Positions 1 to 9,098 are shown, counted from the first letter of the stretch. The stretch: 56,825 nucleotides of DNA from Brachyspira sp. CAG:484 (GCA_000431315.1 HF989734.1:1-56825); one strand, 5' to 3'. Numbers and translations: made by a program. The notes: generated from the sequence alone by a model not told the origin.

Positions 1-60
1 TTCTAGCATGGTTTCATCTGCTTTTTTATTATAAACTACTATCCGGAATTTTTCAATCAA
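1..60 (-). CDS. N-terminus of an unidentified protein (partial)
   Basis: On the minus strand an open frame begins with TTG at 60-58, overlapping the TGA stop of the gene before it, and runs off the window edge for 20 codons without a stop. It would begin MIEKFRIVVYNKK. The stop-start overlap suggests translational coupling with the upstream small membrane protein, so this may be the next gene of the operon. No Shine-Dalgarno is visible and the fragment is too short to assign to a family. It could be a chance open frame. Confidence 0.3.
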   Translation of the reverse strand, partial: MIEKFRIVVYNKKADETMLE

Positions 61-296
61 TAATCAATATTACTGTTTTGTTGATTATAATCTATAGTTT
101 GCTGGCGCATTCTCTGTATGTCCTCGACTGCCTTATCAACCTGCTGTTCAACATTTTCTTGTTTAATAGAAGAACCATTTATACCGGCTCCTCCGGAAAT
201 ATTACGAAGAGTAGGCATCATCATTATAAAAATTATTGATATAATAAGCAAACCTAACAATAAGCCAATAGCGCCTTCTGCTTTCAATTTTTTCAT
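57..296 (-). CDS. Small single-span membrane protein, hypothetical
   Basis: This 79-residue protein has one strongly hydrophobic segment (about residues 8-28) after a short basic N-terminus, then a Gly/Ser-rich turn and a polar, Gln- and Asn-rich helix with regularly spaced charged residues. The expected topology is one membrane anchor with a soluble tail of about 50 residues; the sequence does not fix the side. It follows the 120-residue membrane protein by 9 nt and is probably in the same operon as the RNase E/G gene. I do not recognise a family. Confidence 0.6.
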   Translation of the reverse strand: MKKLKAEGAIGLLLGLLIISIIFIMMMPTLRNISGGAGINGSSIKQENVEQQVDKAVEDIQRMRQQTIDYNQQNSNIDY

Positions 297-305
297 GTAA
301 AACTC

Positions 306-668
306 CTAATTTAATTTATTCTTTTTAATAAAAAATGCAACGGCATCTTCTATCGTCTTAGGTGTTCTTAATATATCATCATCAGGAGAAACATTCCTTG
401 TTGTAGTTTTAACAAAAAATTTGTTGTAGATAGAAAGTCCCGCCCATATTAAAACACTTGACAATAAAACTCCGGCCATTGTAATAGTAAACTTTATAAT
501 AGCGTTATGTAAGACATCATTCTTTACAGGAGTACCGGCAGGTAATGCAGGTGTATGCTGCGCTACTGCGTCAGCACAAAATCCTGCATTTGCCGATAAA
601 ATTATAATTCCAACTAAAATTAATATTCCTATTAAAATCAGTTTTTTATTCTTCAACTTTTTCCTCAC
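306..668 (-). CDS. Two-span membrane protein, hypothetical
   Basis: This 120-residue protein has an N-terminal hydrophobic stretch (about residues 10-30) ending in SANAGFCA, which could be a cleaved signal peptide or a membrane anchor. A short Pro/Ala segment, a second hydrophobic span (about residues 58-82) and a basic-acidic cytosolic-type tail follow. Its start lies 23 nt inside the 3' end of the RNase E/G gene, so the two are probably translationally coupled. The frame is the same length class as the following 79-residue membrane protein, and both may be accessory to the same process. No known family is recognised. Confidence 0.6.
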   Translation of the reverse strand: MRKKLKNKKLILIGILILVGIIILSANAGFCADAVAQHTPALPAGTPVKNDVLHNAIIKFTITMAGVLLSSVLIWAGLSIYNKFFVKTTTRNVSPDDDILRTPKTIEDAVAFFIKKNKLN

Positions 669-2520
669 TTACAGCCTTCTTAGCCCTTGTACGTTTTGAT
701 GTGCCTCTGTTCGGTCTGCGGGTACGCTTTGGCTTTTCTTCTTTAACTTCTTCTTGAACAGAGGTTTCTGCATCGGAAACCGGCGCTGTAACAGATTCAG
801 GTTGTTGCTCCAGAGCTGGAGATTTCTTTTCTTCAGGATGCTCGGCATCAGGCTGAGGCTGTTCAGCCTTTTCAGTATTTTCTGCCTCTGACTGTATTGA
901 CTTTGCATCTATCAGCTCCTCAGAGATGACTGGTTTAATCTCTTCATTTGGTTTTAAAACCGTTTCGGCAGTATGAATTTCTTCTGTAACTGCCAGCGGA
1001 GTTTCTACAGCCTCTGCACCTTTTTTCTTATCAAATTTAGAACGTCTGGTGCGTTTTTTATTTTCTCTTTTCTCTTCTTCCTGAGCTGCAACCTGTGAAG
1101 GGTTTTCAACCTCAATTTCAACTGCTGGCTGCTGAATTTGTTCTACAGGAGTTTCCTCAGACTGAGGTTTGATATTCTGCTGATTATTTTTATTGTTTTT
1201 CTTGAAATTAGCAACAGGAAGTTTTAATTTAGCAGCTTTCGCTCTGTATTCACCCTCTGCAGTAGGAGTTGCAAAGTTCAACTCATTCATAAAGTAGCCG
1301 CTGCCCTGGCAGTGAGGACATTTTTTGGTAAATATTTCAGATAAAGACTGTCCCTGACGGTGGCGGGTAAGCTCGACAAGACCCAAATCTGAAAGCTGAC
1401 CAACCTGAGGCTTTGCTTTATCCGGCTCAAGCGCCATTTCTAATTCTTCCATAATTGCAAGCTTGTCGGCACGTGAAAGCATATCAATAAAGTCTATAAT
1501 AATCATACCGCCGATATTTCTCAATCTTAACTGGCGTGCAATCTCATGAACAGCTTCTATATTAGTTTTCAGGATTGTTTCATCCTGGGTGGATGAACTT
1601 GTAAATTTACCGCTGTTGACATCTATTACTGTAAGCGCTTCTGTTGTCTGTATAAACAAATAACCGCCGGATGGCATATTAACTTTAACATTCAAGGCAG
1701 CTTTAATTTCTTTATGAATATCATAAGCTACAAGGAGCGGTTCTGTACCTTTGTACAGTGTTACATTAATATTTTTGTTTATGTGCCAGTTTTGCAAAAT
1801 ATTCTGAACTCTGCTCATAGCAAAAGCAGTATCAACAACAATTTCTTTAACATCCTCTGTACAGGCTTCTCTAATAACTCTATAGAGCAAATCCTGATCC
1901 CTGTAAATTAAATTTGGAGGAGTTAAGGTTTCGGCAGATGTAATAATATTATTCCATTTTTCAAGAAGAATTTCTAAATCCTCCTGAATATCAGCTTCAG
2001 ACTGTCCTTCGGCTTCTGTTCTGATAATGACACCGACCCCGACAGGTTTAATAAGGTTCATAATAGCTTTTAATCTTGCTCTTTCTTTTGAGCTTTCAAT
2101 TTTTTTGCTAATACTTACCCCCGGTTCATTCGGCATAAGAACGAGAAACCTTCCCGGAAGGCTTATTTCAGTAGTAACACGCGGACCTTTATGACCGGTA
2201 GGTTCTTTTACAACCTGAACAACAAGTTTCTGTTTAGGAGATAACTTTTCCTTCAAAGAACCTTTACCCATAACATCCTGAGCATGGAGAAATCCCATTT
2301 TATCTGTACCTACGTTAACAAATGCGGCATCAATACTAGGCAAAATATTGTCTACGGTTGCAAGATAGACATCTCCAAGTAAAACTTCTCCGCGGTGAAT
2401 AAAGAAATCTGTAACTTTGTTTCCTTCCAGAACTGCTGCGATATTATCACGTTCAGCGATAATAATTCTTTTTGCATTGTTCTGCTGCTCTTTAAAATTT
2501 TTGTTTTTCTCGTTCGCCAT
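646..2520 (-). CDS. rne: Ribonuclease E/G family endoribonuclease
   Basis: RNase E/G is a Mg-dependent single-strand endoribonuclease for mRNA decay and rRNA processing. An S1-type RNA-binding region lies near residues 37-120. The catalytic aspartates fit D300 (TVIDVNSG) and D343 (IIIDFIDM), close to E. coli D303 and D346. The Zn-link cysteines are CPHC at 401-404. From about residue 430 the protein is a disordered Glu/Pro/Ala tail with two Arg/Lys-rich patches (RTRRSKFDKKK and RTRRPNRG to the end). The 624-residue length is closer to cyanobacterial RNase E than to RNase G. AGAGGA seven bases before ATG supports the start. It follows the radical SAM gene by 12 nt, an association known in many bacteria. 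Confidence 0.95.
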   Translation of the reverse strand: MANEKNKNFKEQQNNAKRIIIAERDNIAAVLEGNKVTDFFIHRGEVLLGDVYLATVDNILPSIDAAFVNVGTDKMGFLHAQDVMGKGSLKEKLSPKQKLVVQVVKEPTGHKGPRVTTEISLPGRFLVLMPNEPGVSISKKIESSKERARLKAIMNLIKPVGVGVIIRTEAEGQSEADIQEDLEILLEKWNNIITSAETLTPPNLIYRDQDLLYRVIREACTEDVKEIVVDTAFAMSRVQNILQNWHINKNINVTLYKGTEPLLVAYDIHKEIKAALNVKVNMPSGGYLFIQTTEALTVIDVNSGKFTSSSTQDETILKTNIEAVHEIARQLRLRNIGGMIIIDFIDMLSRADKLAIMEELEMALEPDKAKPQVGQLSDLGLVELTRHRQGQSLSEIFTKKCPHCQGSGYFMNELNFATPTAEGEYRAKAAKLKLPVANFKKNNKNNQQNIKPQSEETPVEQIQQPAVEIEVENPSQVAAQEEEKRENKKRTRRSKFDKKKGAEAVETPLAVTEEIHTAETVLKPNEEIKPVISEELIDAKSIQSEAENTEKAEQPQPDAEHPEEKKSPALEQQPESVTAPVSDAETSVQEEVKEEKPKRTRRPNRGTSKRTRAKKAVSEEKVEE

Positions 2521-2532
2521 CTAAAAATCCTC

Positions 2533-5100
2533 TTATAATTCTTGTAAATTTTCGTCAAAGAACCTTACTCTTTTAATATTGAATGCAGTATCCGGTGCTA
2601 TAATATTCATTAACACATCTGCTCTTAAGGCTGCCGGAACATTTTGTGCTTCAATTTCGCCTTGCTGATTAGGCGCGGTCTGGTTCTGACCGGTTTTTAA
2701 CACTATGAATAAACTGTTATCCTCATATCTGTACGATTGAATAGAAGATTTAATGTTTATTTTTTTAAGTAAACCTTTTTTGTTTTTCTTCTCGATAAAA
2801 ATTTCTTCGGAAGATAAAACTCTGTCTGTATTATACTTCAATGTTTCAAAATCGTAAATATCTTCATTAAATACAGAAATCTTATATTCCGCCCATTGTG
2901 CAGTCACATCAATTGCAGGGGCTGATTTATTAATTTTAACAATACTTATTATTTCAGCTTCCGGCGGCAGAACTTTCTCTAACTTTAGTTTGAGATTTTC
3001 TGCCGGAATATCTTCAAAAAGTTCAATATCAACAAGTTCGCATTCACTTTCCACAAAAAGAGGCAGAGCTATGCCCATTGAAATTTTCATTGTGGGGTTA
3101 AACCCCTGTGAAAACACGACATCTAAACCTGTTCTGGAAACAGCTTTAAAAAATGTATTCTGCCAGTCAAGATGTGAAAAATATCTTAAAATCCCGGATT
3201 TTGTAATTTTAATTCTGTATTTATAAATCTCCCTGTCATAATGTTTGCAGGTTTTTGGATCAACCGGTTCTTCTTTAATAATCTGCTGGGCTTCAGAGCT
3301 TGCTGTAAAAGGTTTTGCCATAACTTTATGCGTTGAAAGACCCGGGCATACCCCGCAGTTTACACATCCCTGCTGACAGGTCGGTACAATGTGCGGACTT
3401 TCGGAATTAACAGCCATAGCTGCATTATATTCTTTTTTGAACCAATCTTTATCAACACCTATATCTATAAAATCCCAGGCAAGCTCTTCTTCAAGGCGGT
3501 ATTCATGTTCGGCAAGCCCTGCAAGAGAAATTCCGAGTTCTTCTGCTGTTTCATACCATACATTTTTATCAAAATATTCACCCCAGGCATCAAGATAACA
3601 GCCTTTTTTATATAAGGCTTCAATATAACTGCAAAGACTATCATCCCCGCGGGTAAGAGCCGCTTCTATTTGAGATACAAATTTTTCATGGTAGTTAATC
3701 TTTACACCTTTAGTATTTTTAAGTGCATCTTTCAAATAGTGAATATGTTCCGTAACTTTATCAAGATTCATCTGACCGCACCACTGGAAAGGAGTGAAAG
3801 GTTTTGGAACAAAAATAGAAAGTGTACAGGTAATATCCATTCCATGTTTAAGTCCTTTTTCTTTCTTAATCAGCTTGCAGCGGTATCTGATGCTTTTCAA
3901 CAGATTAGCCATTTCATCCATATCCTGCAAAGTTTCTGTAGGAAGCCCGCAGATAAAGTAAAATTTTATTCTTGACCAGCCGTTTTCATAAAGTGTAGTA
4001 ACAGCATCAATAATCATTTTCTCTGTAATATTCTTTTTTATTACATCGCGCAGCCTCTGGCTTCCTGCCTCCGGCGCAAGGGTCATTGTGGATTTTCTTA
4101 CACTCTGGACAAGATTTGCAAGCTCAAGGTTAAACCCGTCAATACGCTGGCTTGGAAGTGATACTGATACTTTTTTCTTATTAAAGTCAACTGCAAGCTC
4201 TTTTATTACTTCATTGATATTTGCATAATCATTAGAAGAAAGCGAAAGCAGTGAATATTCATCATAACCTGTATTTTGTACAAGCTCTTTAGCTATTTTA
4301 ATAATATCTTCCGCAGAGCGTTCGCGTATTGGAAGCGTAACATGTCCTGGCTGGCAAAAACGGCACATTCTTCCGCATCCGCGTCTTATTTCAATAATTG
4401 CCCTGTCATGCACCGATGATGAAAACGGTATGGGATAGGATTTCAAAGCATGTTCATAATCCAGCTGCGCAATACGTTTTTTAACTTTACCGCCTGTAAG
4501 TTTTGACCAGCGTCCTGAATTTTCACCCGCACAAAGTGCTTTTATTCTTTCACTGCGCGGCAAAGCTTTTGTTTTTTCCAGAATTTCACAAACCTCTAAA
4601 ATACTATCTTCGCCGTCACCAATCATAAATACGTCAATGAAATCAGACACAGGCAAAGGATTAAACGCACAAGGTCCGCCTGCAATAATAATAGGATCAT
4701 TGTCTGTTCTATCTTCGTTCCGGTAAGGAATACCTGACATTTCAAGCATTTTAAGAACAGTCGGATATGCCATTTCATATTGCAGAGAAAAGCCGACTGC
4801 ATCAAATTCATTTATAGCTCTTTTACTTTCCAGAGCATAAAGAGGTTCGGGGCTGAAATCAGGTTCTGGCGCATAAACTCTGTCCGCCATATAATCTTCA
4901 TGCCTGTTTACCAGATCATATAGAACGCGCACGCCAAGATTACTGATACCAATCTCGTATTTATCCGGAAATGCAAATGCAAATCTCACTTTTGCACTGT
5001 TAAAATCTTTATTAAATGATAAAAATTCACCACCGACGTATTGGTATGGTTTTGTACATTTAAATAAGGCGTCGTGGTATTTTTCAAAAAAACAATTCAT
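2533..5100 (-). CDS. B12-binding-type radical SAM protein fused to a DUF2344 domain (TIGR03960/TIGR03936)
   Basis: An N-terminal cobalamin-binding-like domain (residues 1-200, with GGPCAFNPLP and GDGED segments) precedes a radical SAM core. Its cluster cysteines are C242, C246 and C249 in RRGCGRMCRFC. After about residue 560 there is a Cys-rich linker (CQQGCVNCGVC), then from about residue 625 a DUF2344/TIGR03936 domain (FSHLDWQNTF, FSQGFNPTMKISMG). In many bacteria these are two proteins encoded next to rng/rne, and here they are one 855-residue chain. The substrate is not known; the conserved association with RNase E/G and ribosomal protein genes suggests RNA or ribosome modification. It is the second gene of the leftmost minus-strand operon. 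Confidence 0.93.
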   Translation of the reverse strand: MNCFFEKYHDALFKCTKPYQYVGGEFLSFNKDFNSAKVRFAFAFPDKYEIGISNLGVRVLYDLVNRHEDYMADRVYAPEPDFSPEPLYALESKRAINEFDAVGFSLQYEMAYPTVLKMLEMSGIPYRNEDRTDNDPIIIAGGPCAFNPLPVSDFIDVFMIGDGEDSILEVCEILEKTKALPRSERIKALCAGENSGRWSKLTGGKVKKRIAQLDYEHALKSYPIPFSSSVHDRAIIEIRRGCGRMCRFCQPGHVTLPIRERSAEDIIKIAKELVQNTGYDEYSLLSLSSNDYANINEVIKELAVDFNKKKVSVSLPSQRIDGFNLELANLVQSVRKSTMTLAPEAGSQRLRDVIKKNITEKMIIDAVTTLYENGWSRIKFYFICGLPTETLQDMDEMANLLKSIRYRCKLIKKEKGLKHGMDITCTLSIFVPKPFTPFQWCGQMNLDKVTEHIHYLKDALKNTKGVKINYHEKFVSQIEAALTRGDDSLCSYIEALYKKGCYLDAWGEYFDKNVWYETAEELGISLAGLAEHEYRLEEELAWDFIDIGVDKDWFKKEYNAAMAVNSESPHIVPTCQQGCVNCGVCPGLSTHKVMAKPFTASSEAQQIIKEEPVDPKTCKHYDREIYKYRIKITKSGILRYFSHLDWQNTFFKAVSRTGLDVVFSQGFNPTMKISMGIALPLFVESECELVDIELFEDIPAENLKLKLEKVLPPEAEIISIVKINKSAPAIDVTAQWAEYKISVFNEDIYDFETLKYNTDRVLSSEEIFIEKKNKKGLLKKINIKSSIQSYRYEDNSLFIVLKTGQNQTAPNQQGEIEAQNVPAALRADVLMNIIAPDTAFNIKRVRFFDENLQEL

Positions 5101-5113
5101 ATTCCAACTTTCT

Positions 5114-5458
5114 TTATGCAGGTTCGTCCGGAAAATATTTTTCTATCTCAATAATTTTCCCATCCAGTGTATTCTCTTCAAAAGATTTTATAAATTTAAA
5201 CAGGTCATTATTAGGAACATCATAGTTATAAAGAACAGTGTCTCCTTTATATTCTCTCATAACTCTGACTATATAATGACAACCCTGAGCATATTTAAGC
5301 AGATGTTCAGCGTTAAATTTATTACCGTTTGCATCCTTATCTATTCTAACATAATTAAATCCGGCATAAAACTTTACCTTTTCTTTTGTTGCCGGAGGTA
5401 AGTCCTTATTATGTCTTGAGAATATATTTGTAACTTTACGGTTTATTTCATCTGCCAT
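5114..5458 (-). CDS. Hypothetical protein, first gene of the RNase E/G operon
   Basis: A soluble protein of 114 residues from the preferred start. AAGGA lies eight bases before the ATG at 5458, whereas an ATG two codons earlier would be only two bases from it. The sequence mixes charged and aromatic residues (FYAGFNYVRIDKDANG, YIVRVMREYKGD) and has no membrane segment. It lies 13 nt upstream of the radical SAM gene and is probably co-transcribed with it. I do not recognise a family. An alternating hydrophobic pattern suggests a small alpha/beta fold, but no function can be stated. Confidence 0.6.
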   Translation of the reverse strand: MADEINRKVTNIFSRHNKDLPPATKEKVKFYAGFNYVRIDKDANGNKFNAEHLLKYAQGCHYIVRVMREYKGDTVLYNYDVPNNDLFKFIKSFEENTLDGKIIEIEKYFPDEPA

Positions 5459-5600
5459 ACACATTATCCTTGAGTTTACAATACACTTAAATTAAACTAT
5501 ATTTTATAAGTTTTGTCTAAATGTTAAGAAAAACTAAAAATATGTACAAATCTTATCAGTGTTATTGCAATATAATAAATATTGACAGATAATTAAATAT

Positions 5601-6542
5601 ATGAAACTTAAATTTATTCAGAAAACAATAGATTTTATCAGGGGTAAAAAACAAATAGATGTCAGCAATCCCAAACTGGCATTCGGGGAAAAGTTTATTT
5701 ATACAAAAGAAGATGCTGAAGATATAATTTCAAAGTGTCTTTTGAGTAACAAACCGGTACTCATAAGCCGTTTTGGTACAGTTGAGCTTGAAACTGTGCG
5801 CCAGTTTTTAAGGCATGGACATGAAAAACAGATTTTTGATCCTTATCAGAAAGACTATATGGAAACAACTCCAGGTTTCTTTCCGGCAGACGATTATAAT
5901 ATGGTAAAATTTGCGTGCGAGCAGATTGAAGTTACAAAGCAGGTGGATATTCTCGGCGTGAGAGTTGAACGCTTTGAAGAAGAAATGTGCAAAAGATATT
6001 TAAAAGAAGACGCTAAACTGGTTCACATAGATCATCTTTCATGGCCTATGGTATGGGAAAACTCCTGGACAAAACATTTAAAGGGTAAAAAGGTTCTTGT
6101 TATACACCCTTTTGAAAATTCAATCCGTCAGCAATATGCAAAACGTGAGCTGCTTCATAGTAAGAAAGAAGCATTGCCTGAGTTTGAACTTATTACATTT
6201 AAACCGGTGCAAGGCATAGGCGACAGTAAATATGACCTCAAATATAAAACCTGGTTTGAAGCCTTGGAAGATATGAAGTCACAAATTTCGGGGATTGATT
6301 TCGATATAGCATTAATAGGTGCAGGAGCATACGGTATGTTTCTCGGTGCTCACTGTAAAGCTTTGGGAAAACAAGCTGTACACATGGGCGGAGCAACCCA
6401 GCTTTTATTCGGTATTAAGGGTCGAAGATGGGATAAATATTTTGAAAATACTTTATATAACGAACACTGGACAAGAGTATCAAAAGAAGAAACTCCCGAC
6501 GGGCTTGAAAAATTTGAAGAAGGAACTTTCGCTTACTGGTAA
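5601..6542 (+). CDS. Putative glycosyltransferase with GT-D-type fold (paralogue 1)
   Basis: This 313-residue cytosolic protein has the layout of GT-D (DUF1792-type) glycosyltransferases of glycan clusters. An N-terminal SRFGTVELE segment (residues 53-61) resembles the family's R-[FY]-G-x-x-E nucleotide-sugar motif, and the C-terminal half has DIALIGAGAYGMFLG followed by HMGGATQLLFGIKGRRW. The donor and acceptor are unknown. The family call rests on these motifs from memory. A second copy lies 400 nt downstream, separated by a small minus-strand gene. No Shine-Dalgarno is visible; a TATAAT box is at 5571-5576, giving at most a short leader. Confidence 0.6.
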   Translation: MKLKFIQKTIDFIRGKKQIDVSNPKLAFGEKFIYTKEDAEDIISKCLLSNKPVLISRFGTVELETVRQFLRHGHEKQIFDPYQKDYMETTPGFFPADDYNMVKFACEQIEVTKQVDILGVRVERFEEEMCKRYLKEDAKLVHIDHLSWPMVWENSWTKHLKGKKVLVIHPFENSIRQQYAKRELLHSKKEALPEFELITFKPVQGIGDSKYDLKYKTWFEALEDMKSQISGIDFDIALIGAGAYGMFLGAHCKALGKQAVHMGGATQLLFGIKGRRWDKYFENTLYNEHWTRVSKEETPDGLEKFEEGTFAYW

Positions 6543-6554
6543 TTAAAATAAAAT

Positions 6555-6848
6555 TTATTTTTCAGTATTTTTTTCAATATGCTCGATTATATCAAGTGCA
6601 AGTTCAGTTCTAAGCTCATCAGGAGCATGCTTCAAATATTCCATAGCATGAGAAACTTTGATATTTTTATCATACCATCTTCTCAGGATATAATTGTATT
6701 GCTCATCTAAAGACATTTCAAAATCTATGTCTTTTAATTTATCAATTACATACTCTGCACATACGACTTGCAAATCTTCATCCGCCTCTTCCAGCATTGC
6801 AATAGCTCTGCTTAAAACAGGTTCAACATCATACCAGCGTTTCTGCAT
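6555..6848 (-). CDS. Small acidic hypothetical protein
   Basis: This 97-residue, helix-rich acidic protein has no membrane segment or signal. It begins MQKRWYDVEPVLSRAI and contains a second RRWYDKNIK motif at about residues 56-64, so it may consist of two short related helical units. AAGGAG lies seven bases before the ATG. It lies convergently 12 nt from the end of GT-D paralogue 1 and divergently from paralogue 2. Its ribosome-binding region and that of paralogue 2 are exact reverse complements over 11 bases (6853-6863 and 6929-6939). No family recognised. Confidence 0.55.
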   Translation of the reverse strand: MQKRWYDVEPVLSRAIAMLEEADEDLQVVCAEYVIDKLKDIDFEMSLDEQYNYILRRWYDKNIKVSHAMEYLKHAPDELRTELALDIIEHIEKNTEK

Positions 6849-6942
6849 TCTAAAACTCCTTCTTTTGTAACATTTTATATTATAATACTACAAAATCTTT
6901 AGATTATAATATAATAATTATAAAAATAAGAAGGAGTTAGAG

Positions 6943-7858
6943 ATGAAATTACCTAAAATGCCAGATTTAACAAGGCTTTTACCAGGAGGGGGGGGGGCTT
7001 CTTTTAAATTACGGAGATAAATATATTTATACCGGAATTGAAGGTGATGAAATCCTTGAAGAAGAATTCGAAAAAGATACCCCAAGCTTTATTGCCCGTT
7101 TTAGTACAGTTGAATATACAACAGTACGAGAATTTAAGAGAAATAAAAGAAACAGCAAAATTGATATTTTCAGCGAACACCAGCGCTACTCTATGTCAAA
7201 TAATGCCGGATTTTTCCCTGTTACCAATAAAGCATTAACAAGATTTGCCTGTGAATTAATAGATTTAACATACAGAATTGATGTACTTGCCTGCTGGCAT
7301 AGAAAATTTGAAGACATTATCTGCCAGGATTATCTTCCGCAGCATTCAAAACTTATACATCTTTGTAATATTAATCCCTTGACTTCAGCAAAACCATGGA
7401 CAAGGAATTTAAAAGGTAAAAAAGTTTTAGTCATATATCCTTATGCAGATACAATAAAAAAACAATATGAAAAACGAGAATTACTTCACAAAAATAAAGA
7501 TATTCTGCCTGAATTTGAACTCATTACAATGAAACCGGTCCAGTCTATAGGCGAAAATAAAATTGCATATAATTATGAGAGCTGGTTTGATGCACTAAAG
7601 GACATGAAAAAACAAATAAAAACCATAGATTTTGATATTGCACTCATCGGAGCTGGTGCCTATGGTCTTTTCCTTGCCGATTACTGTAAGTCGCTTGGCA
7701 AAAAGGCCGTACATATGGGAGGCGACACACAGCTTTTATTCGGTATTAAAGGAAAAAGGTGGGATGACTACGGCTTTTACAATGAGTACTGGGTAAGACC
7801 TTCAGAAGAGGAAAAACCTCTGGGAGCTGAAAAAGTAGAAGGCGGATGTTATTGGTAA
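6943..7858 (+). CDS. GT-D-type putative glycosyltransferase (paralogue 2), out of frame at a G10 tract
   Basis: AAGGAG (6931-6936) and ATG at 6943 start a frame that reaches ten consecutive G (6988-6997) and stops at TAA 7018 after 25 codons. Removing one G joins the start to a frame running to 7858 and gives a 304-residue protein aligned along its length with paralogue 1: GDKYIYT matches GEKFIYT, ARFSTVEY matches SRFGTVELE, and DIALIGAGAYG and GGDTQLLFGIKGKRW recur. Eleven G would also stop within a few codons (GGC TTC TTT TAA). This is the structure of a slipped-strand contingency gene caught OFF. A homopolymer sequencing error is the main alternative. An internal ATG at 7193 would give only the C-terminal 221 residues. 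Confidence 0.7.
6988..6997 (+). repeat. G10 homopolymer inside the glycosyltransferase start region
   Basis: Ten consecutive G at codons 16-19 of the frame starting at 6943. In AT-rich DNA such a run is very unlikely by chance. Nine or twelve G give a full-length product, while ten or eleven give early stops. Confidence 0.85.
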
Positions 7859-7897
7859 AAAATTTTATTAAAAAGTAGCAATGTTATATATATGATG

Positions 7898-7903
7898 TAT
7901 AAT
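7898..7903 (+). promoter_or_regulatory. -10 box placing the start site at the ATG of the secreted protein
   Basis: A perfect TATAAT ends 6 nt before the ATG at 7910, with no Shine-Dalgarno between. Transcription would begin at about the start codon (leaderless). The -35 region is weak. Confidence 0.45.
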
Positions 7904-7909
7904 ACAATT

Positions 7910-9070
7910 ATGAAGAAGATTACGGCTTTATTTTTGTTAATATCTTTTTTAGGATTTAATACATCAGCCTTTGCTGCACCTGTATTCGAAGGTCATGCAG
8001 AAAAATCAGACCAGTTAAGACAGCTTGAAAGTGAGCTTTTTACCGGTCAGGTTGAACACATGGAACGCCCTGATGTAATTCATATGACAGTTTCTCAGGT
8101 ACTGGATTCAAATATTAACATGGAAGGCGATGAGTTTTTTGCCGAGGTAGTCAATGATGTATCAGGCGAATCAGGCGTGCTAATTCCGCGGGGAACAATT
8201 GCACATGGGAAAATTTCAAGTACAGAAGGTGCCAAAAGGCTTGGCAGACCTGCAGAAATTTCTCTGGACTTTGATTACTTAATAACACCTGACGGAAGAG
8301 AAATTCCTATAGAAGGGAAAATGTCTACAAAACTTAACCCTGTGGCACAAACAGGCAAAATTGTAGCCCAGGATTTAGGTTATACTGTTCTTGGAGGTGT
8401 AGCAGGCGGATTTGTTGCTTTAAACTGGCTTGGTCTTGAGGCTGCAATAGCTTCACAAGGGTACACACTCGCCGGAGGCGCTGCTGTTGGCGGGGCAATA
8501 GGTCTTGGCATGGCTTTAATGCGCAAAGGACACGATGTTTTAATTGCACCGGGCGATGAAATAAAAGTGAAAATCAACACCAAAGTGCCGCTTCCGGTCT
8601 ATAAAGAAACTGCACTGCTGCAGCATGAGCTTTTTTATCCGGGGCTGGATATACACATCAGTGATATAAAACATGAAGAAGATCCTTTCGGAGAAGTTAA
8701 CACAATCACCTTAACAATAATGATTTCAAACATGTCAGATAAAACCTTCTCAGGACTTGACATGGCGCTTGTTAATGATTATAATTCTGTATTCAGACCA
8801 TCAATCTTTGGCGATACAAAGATTATGTTCAAACAGATAAAGCCTGGAGATAAAATTGCAGGCAGAATATCATTTGCAGTAGATAATATAAACCGGCGTT
8901 TCTGGTTAACATTTTATGACAGAAGAAATAAAAAGCCGCTGTCAAAAATCTCGCTGGATAACGCATATAGAAAGGTTTCAATAAAAACCAAAAAGAAAAA
9001 TGATAAAATAAGAACAAAGAAAAAGAATTTTCAGAAAACCCCTGATATTCTCGACATGGAACTTGAGTAA
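7910..9070 (+). CDS. Secreted or periplasmic hypothetical protein with glycine-zipper segment
   Basis: I choose the ATG at 7910, which begins a clear Sec signal peptide (MKKITALFLLISFLG, cleavage after AFA). The ATG at 7892 would lie upstream of the TATAAT box. The mature part has a beta-rich region with VLIPRGTIAHGKIS and LGRPAEISLDFDYL. This recalls the TrbI/VirB10-like pattern in which a fixed 'IP-G' turn precedes strands, but the match is not strong enough to name it. A Gly/Ala-rich segment near residues 158-205 (GGVAGG, GGAAVGGAIGLG) looks like a glycine zipper that could insert in a membrane. A second beta domain and a Lys-rich tail follow. No family can be assigned with confidence. Confidence 0.65.
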   Translation: MKKITALFLLISFLGFNTSAFAAPVFEGHAEKSDQLRQLESELFTGQVEHMERPDVIHMTVSQVLDSNINMEGDEFFAEVVNDVSGESGVLIPRGTIAHGKISSTEGAKRLGRPAEISLDFDYLITPDGREIPIEGKMSTKLNPVAQTGKIVAQDLGYTVLGGVAGGFVALNWLGLEAAIASQGYTLAGGAAVGGAIGLGMALMRKGHDVLIAPGDEIKVKINTKVPLPVYKETALLQHELFYPGLDIHISDIKHEEDPFGEVNTITLTIMISNMSDKTFSGLDMALVNDYNSVFRPSIFGDTKIMFKQIKPGDKIAGRISFAVDNINRRFWLTFYDRRNKKPLSKISLDNAYRKVSIKTKKKNDKIRTKKKNFQKTPDILDMELE

Positions 9071-9098
9071 TATTTGTAAATAATGATTACACAAGGGC

